Source: Verrucomicrobiota bacterium (GTDB taxonomy: Bacteria > Verrucomicrobiota > Verrucomicrobiia > Chthoniobacterales > UBA10450). Taken from it: a stretch of 9,307 nt of DNA. The stretch is from contig QHOQ01000103.1 of assembly GCA_003219355.1 (NCBI GenBank), positions 1-9,307 of the forward strand. Direction: 5' to 3'. Under the pieces are notes generated by a model. The model saw only the letters and a list, made by a program, of their open reading frames with translations, was not told the DNA's origin and made no database searches. The position numbers and the translations under genes were made by a program. Below are positions 6,528-9,307 of the stretch, one piece after another (the first letter of the stretch is position 1; every line of letters begins with the position of its first letter).

Positions 6528-6992
6528 ATGCGACTGGCCACGCTTCTCGAGATAGCGTTGATGATATTCTTCGGCGCGCCAGAATTTCATGGCGGGCTCA
6601 ATTTGCGTCACGACCGAACTGCGAAAGCGTTTGCTCTGGTCGATTTTCTCCTTGGAAACTTTTGCGGCCGCTTTTTGCTCGGGTGAATGATAGAAAATCA
6701 CTGAACGATATTGTGTTCCAACGTCAGGGCCTTGCCGATTCAAGATCGTCGGATTGTGGTTCGACCAAAAAACATCGAGCAGTGCTTCGTATTTCAGTTG
6801 CGATGGATCAAATTCGATTTCCACCACTTCGGCGTGCCCGGTCTCGTCCGTGCAAACATCTTCGTAAGTCGGATTCTCTTTTGTCCCGCCCGCGTAGCCA
6901 ACGGCTGTCGAGACCACGCCTTTCAATTTCCGGAAAGTTTCTTCCACGCCCCAAAAACATCCGGCGCCGAATGTGGCTTTCTCGGTTTTCAT
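6516..6992 (-). CDS. msrA: Peptide-methionine (S)-S-oxide reductase MsrA
   Basis: The 158-residue product repairs oxidised methionine (S-sulfoxide form) in proteins using thioredoxin. The catalytic GCFWG is at 11-15 (Cys12), followed by VGYAGGTKENPTYEDVCTDETG (read in parts at 31-52), GHAEVVEIEFDP (52-63, with the acidic Glu55), WSNHNPT (76-82), NRQGPDVGTQYRS (85-97) and FWRAEEYHQRYLEK (137-150). Cys156, three residues from the C-terminus, is the likely resolving cysteine; Cys47 is the other. The frame opens at a TTG (7028) but MKTEKATFGAGCFWG from ATG 6992 is the normal family start. No Shine-Dalgarno precedes 6992; a strong one lies further upstream at 7084-7088 in front of an out-of-frame ATG. 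First gene of a pair with pgl, whose pathway makes NADPH for thioredoxin reductase. Confidence 0.96.
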   Translation of the reverse strand: MKTEKATFGAGCFWGVEETFRKLKGVVSTAVGYAGGTKENPTYEDVCTDETGHAEVVEIEFDPSQLKYEALLDVFWSNHNPTILNRQGPDVGTQYRSVIFYHSPEQKAAAKVSKEKIDQSKRFRSSVVTQIEPAMKFWRAEEYHQRYLEKRGQSHCAI

Positions 6993-7083
6993 ATCGGGCA
7001 CGATGGAACGAATGCGCGCAGCACGCAACCGCCTTCAACTCCACATTTCGCTGCTTGACAGTTACTGCACGCGGCATGGCATT

Positions 7084-7088
7084 CTCCT
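7084..7088 (-). promoter_or_regulatory. Strong Shine-Dalgarno preceding an out-of-frame ATG upstream of msrA
   Basis: On the minus strand AGGAG is followed six bases later by ATG at 7077. This is one of the best ribosome sites in the window, yet the frame it opens (MPRAVTVKQRNVELKA...) is not the msrA frame and runs 89 codons over the msrA start. It could mark a leader peptide, a lost upstream start broken by a one-base change, or chance. Confidence 0.35.
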
Positions 7089-7124
7089 AAAGTTCTATAA
7101 CCAGCGATCACGAAACCCGGCAGG

Positions 7125-8438
7125 ATGTTAACTAATGGCCTTAATCGAATGAACACGGTCGCGACCACCCTCGAGCAGACTCGACCTCTCTTGCCTGTGT
7201 GGTTTCTAAATAGATGCGGCGCATTGCTGGAGAAAACCCGAATTCAACGCACCCCACTTCTTGCAGTTGATTTGATCGAGACCGCGAAGCGCCGCTGCGG
7301 TCTCGACGATTTTGGCGGCGGCGATTTTTTCGAAGCCATCTCTCGGCTGCTCGAGTCATGCCGGCGCGAGGCCCGACTTAGCTTGATTGGAAGGATCGCC
7401 CTTCGGAGCGACCTCTTGCACACGTTGTGTTTACGTTTGATGATGGAACGGGATCGGCAGCTTTATCGTGGGATTGCGCACGAGGAAATCCGAGAACCCC
7501 TCTTTATCGTGGGCTTACCTCGCAGCGGCACTACTCTCTTGCACACCTTGCTCGCTGCCGACCCGGAACATCGAGTTCCGCTGACTTGGGAGGTGATGAC
7601 ACCGTCCCCGCCTACAGGCGACAATGAGCGACGACGAATTCAGCACGCGACTCAAAGGTGTAACTGCTTTAACTGGCTGGCGCCCACGTTTCACCACGTG
7701 CACCCTGTAAGCGCGGAGCTCCCGCAGGAGTGTGTCGGCCTGATGACTCCCAGCTTTATGAGTGATCAGTTTGATACGATGTATTATGTGCCCTCCTATC
7801 GGGCCTGGTTCTTCCGCCAGGATTTGCTGCCGGCATACGAATATCATCGTCGGTTCCTGCAACATTTACAGTTCCGCCGAAGTGCGCGGCGTTGGATTCT
7901 AAAAGCGCCTACCCATATGTCCGCCCTGCCAACTCTGCTTTCCGTCTATCCCGATGCACTCTTCGTGCAGACTCATCGTGCGCCACTCGAGGCAATGGCT
8001 TCGGTATCAAGTTTGATTACGATCCTCCGCCGTGTCTTTAGCGACTCGGTGGATCCGTTTATGGTTTGCCGCGACGCGATCCAGTATTGGTCACAAACGC
8101 TTGATACCTTTTTGCAGGATCGCGATCGACTGCTGCGCAAACGGATTTGCGACCTCGATTTCCTCGAGCTCCGTCGCGATCCCATAGCCGCTATTCGACG
8201 CATCTATCAGCATTTTGGATGGCTGCTCTCACCCGAAACGGAACAGCGAATGCGCGTCGTACTCGCCAGACAGCCACCGGAACAATATGGCAATCATCGG
8301 TATGATCTATCGCAGTTTGGCTTTGACCCAGCGGAAGCCGCCAGAGCGTTTGCGGCCTATTGCGAGCAGTTCGGATTCTCCTCCACGCACATTGTCGGCA
8401 AATCTCGTGAACGCCTCGAGGCCGCCGCTTTGAAGTAG
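7125..8438 (+). CDS. PAPS-dependent sulfotransferase (Sulfotransfer_3-like family)
   Basis: The 437-residue protein should move a sulfuryl group from PAPS to a hydroxyl or amine of an unknown acceptor. The PAPS 5'-phosphosulfate loop is clear: PLFIVGLPRSGTTLLHTLLA (125-144), with PRSGTT at 132-137. The 3'-phosphate region fits VQTHRAPLEAMASVSSL (281-297), with Arg285 and the following serines, after a WILKAPTHM strand (257-265). About 120 residues of mostly helical, arginine-rich sequence precede the loop, as in long bacterial members of this family. No signal peptide is seen, so it is probably cytoplasmic. ATG 7125 has only CAGG directly against it; ATG 7149 (MNTVATT) is an alternative. It is divergent from msrA across about 130 bp and heads a run of three same-strand genes, suggesting a role in tailoring a lipid or polyketide. 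Substrate unknown. Confidence 0.88.
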   Translation: MLTNGLNRMNTVATTLEQTRPLLPVWFLNRCGALLEKTRIQRTPLLAVDLIETAKRRCGLDDFGGGDFFEAISRLLESCRREARLSLIGRIALRSDLLHTLCLRLMMERDRQLYRGIAHEEIREPLFIVGLPRSGTTLLHTLLAADPEHRVPLTWEVMTPSPPTGDNERRRIQHATQRCNCFNWLAPTFHHVHPVSAELPQECVGLMTPSFMSDQFDTMYYVPSYRAWFFRQDLLPAYEYHRRFLQHLQFRRSARRWILKAPTHMSALPTLLSVYPDALFVQTHRAPLEAMASVSSLITILRRVFSDSVDPFMVCRDAIQYWSQTLDTFLQDRDRLLRKRICDLDFLELRRDPIAAIRRIYQHFGWLLSPETEQRMRVVLARQPPEQYGNHRYDLSQFGFDPAEAARAFAAYCEQFGFSSTHIVGKSRERLEAAALK

Positions 8439-8519
8439 CAACCGCATTCGTGAAGTCGGTTCTGAAACGGATGAACAATAGAACATTCGGGGGTGTTCGG
8501 TCGCCGAGTTGCTGGATTT

Positions 8520-8524
8520 GAGGG
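8520..8524 (+). promoter_or_regulatory. Shine-Dalgarno GAGGG that supports a GTG start
   Basis: GAGGG is five bases before GTG 8530, the start of the dehydratase-like gene. The ATG at 8526 is much nearer and opens only a 9-codon frame (MSETSLLEL, stop at 8553-8555), so the motif favours GTG 8530. Confidence 0.5.
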
Positions 8525-8529
8525 CATGA

Positions 8530-8856
8530 GTGAAACTTCGCTGCTTGAACTTTGAAGTTAGCCGCGCGATCGGCGCTGATCATCCCAGCTTGCCCGGGCA
8601 TTTCCCTGGCACTCCTATCGTGCCTGGCGTCGTGATCCTCGATGAAGTTGTCGCAGCTTTGACCGAGTGGCATAGAGATTCTCACCTTACTGTCATACGA
8701 ATAGCCAAGTTTCTCGTACCCTTAAGGCCTGAGCAGCCATTCACTATCTGTCTGTCCGCGAGTCACGACGTCGAGAGCGTAGTCGATTTTTGCTGTCGCG
8801 TGGAAGATCGAGTGATAGTTGAAGGTCGACTTGAAGTTTGTCGCGATGCAAGCTGA
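8530..8856 (+). CDS. Hotdog-fold 3-hydroxyacyl-ACP dehydratase-like protein (FabZ/ApeI-type)
   Basis: A short protein of 108 residues with the dehydratase signature HPSLPGHFPGTPIVPGVVIL (18-37). His24 is the expected catalytic histidine, and Asp38, 14 residues later, stands where FabZ has its catalytic glutamate. The remainder fits a single hotdog domain, with RIAKFLVPLRPEQPF (57-71) like the family's conserved strand before the substrate tunnel. FabZ of primary metabolism is near 140-150 residues and has a longer N-terminal part, so this resembles the short dehydratases of aryl-polyene or other specialised fatty-acid/polyketide clusters (ApeI-type). Initiation is at GTG with an upstream GAGGG. 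Its stop codon overlaps the next gene by 11 bp, implying translational coupling. Dehydration of a 3-hydroxyacyl thioester is inferred from family; the actual pathway is unknown. Confidence 0.8.
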   Translation: MKLRCLNFEVSRAIGADHPSLPGHFPGTPIVPGVVILDEVVAALTEWHRDSHLTVIRIAKFLVPLRPEQPFTICLSASHDVESVVDFCCRVEDRVIVEGRLEVCRDAS

Positions 8857-9307
8857 CGTCGTGAACGCGGCATCATCTGACGCGCCTATATTTATAGCTC
8901 AGCCGAGTGATCCGCGTTTGGAGCATTGGCTCAAAGGTTACCCGCCATCGGTGTTTAGCGAACGCTTGTACCAAAGCATTGAACTGATGGAGCGGTATAG
9001 CATCGATCTAGCTATCGATCTGTTGCGCCGGTTGGACGCCATGGATCAACTCGGCAAGTGGCAATCGGCGAATGAGCTTTGTCAGGCGCTTTCTTTTCAG
9101 CCGGGTTTCAGTTTCGCCTTGGGTTGGATTTTGGAGCGCCTGATCGAGACCCGTTGCGTGGAGGCCCATGCCAACGGCGGCGCCCGCTCTTACCATCTGC
9201 GACGGGCACCATGGCAACCCGAGCTCGACCGCTTGCATGCAGTGGGGCTTAGTATTGATCCCGCCAATGCTGCGAGTTTGGATTTATTGGATTATGCCGC
9301 AGGCCTC
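8846..9307 (+). CDS. N-terminal part of a probable SAM-dependent O-methyltransferase with winged-helix dimerisation domain, cut by the right edge
   Basis: From ATG 8846 the frame is open for 154 codons to the window end. It overlaps the preceding dehydratase-like gene by 11 bp. After a short N-terminal stretch come helix-rich segments (SERLYQSIELMERYSIDLAI, then LLRRLDAMDQL) and a winged-helix-like region with ANELCQALSFQPGFSFALGW (75-94) and ILERLIE, followed by a wing (GGARSYHLRR). This pattern resembles the dimerisation domain in front of the Rossmann domain of class I O-methyltransferases; the later run IDPANAASLDLLDYAAG is like linkers in those proteins. The SAM-binding glycine loop is not in the window, so the assignment cannot be confirmed. 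A transcription-factor-like winged helix is the main alternative. No strong Shine-Dalgarno, consistent with coupling to the upstream gene. Confidence 0.55.
   Translation, partial: MQADVVNAASSDAPIFIAQPSDPRLEHWLKGYPPSVFSERLYQSIELMERYSIDLAIDLLRRLDAMDQLGKWQSANELCQALSFQPGFSFALGWILERLIETRCVEAHANGGARSYHLRRAPWQPELDRLHAVGLSIDPANAASLDLLDYAAGL

Noticed and set aside
6479..7090. Plus-strand open frame of 203 codons
   Set aside because: Antisense to msrA, whose GCFWG and other motifs are certain; the translation is low-complexity and Arg/Ser-rich.
7055..7100. TTGACA hexamer on the plus strand upstream of the sulfotransferase
   Set aside because: No -10-like hexamer at the proper distance; the nearest TATAAC is too far downstream to pair with it.
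8481..8498. GAACA/TGTTC inverted repeat after the sulfotransferase
   Set aside because: Only 5 bp with an 8-base G-rich loop and no T tract; too weak to call a terminator inside what looks like one transcription unit.
8191..8685. Minus-strand open frame of 164 codons
   Set aside because: Spans antisense to the end of the sulfotransferase and the start of the dehydratase-like gene; no motifs and no ribosome site.
9008..9238. Minus-strand open frame of 76 codons
   Set aside because: Antisense to the methyltransferase-like frame, which is open for 154 codons and starts by overlap with the preceding gene.

Overview
The window is a stretch of ordinary bacterial chromosome of moderately high GC, densely packed with genes on both strands, that ends at its right-hand side in what looks like the edge of an accessory or natural-product locus. 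Most genes have weak or no Shine-Dalgarno sequence, one short palindromic intergenic repeat is present, and the gene families are those of a free-living heterotroph. This mix reminds me of soil Verrucomicrobiota (Chthoniobacterales/Udaeobacter-like), but that is an impression from style and not a proof. No rRNA, tRNA, CRISPR array, insertion sequence or phage gene was seen.

Layout. 1-1093 (minus) is the N-terminal 364 residues of a glutamate dehydrogenase that runs off the left edge. It is divergent from 1240-2355 (plus), a PLP enzyme of the cystathionine gamma-synthase family. The PLP enzyme converges on 2413-4017 (minus), the lipid II flippase MurJ. The 57 bp between these two stop codons is almost entirely a 63-bp palindromic element, one arm of which supplies the murJ stop codon. 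Between murJ and the next gene, 4018-4422 has no intact gene but holds apparent relics of two genes: a TraB/GumN-family C-terminus broken by a one-base frameshift and, less surely, the start of a retropepsin-like protease. 4423-5178 (minus) is a Nif3/YbgI-family dinuclear-metal protein, divergent from 5292-5705 (plus), a small zinc-ribbon membrane protein.

5805-6992 (minus) is a two-gene unit, msrA then pgl. It joins methionine sulfoxide repair to the oxidative pentose-phosphate step that keeps NADPH flowing, and a perfect 9-bp hairpin spans the msrA stop and pgl start. A GC-rich hairpin at 5766-5790 separates pgl from the convergent zinc-ribbon gene.

7125-9307 (plus) carries three co-directional genes: a PAPS-type sulfotransferase, a short hotdog-fold 3-hydroxyacyl-ACP dehydratase-like protein, and, overlapping it by 11 bp, the N-terminal half of a protein resembling a winged-helix SAM-dependent O-methyltransferase. 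Together they suggest the beginning of a lipid or polyketide tailoring cluster that continues beyond the right edge. This is the part of the window most likely to belong to a less-described system.
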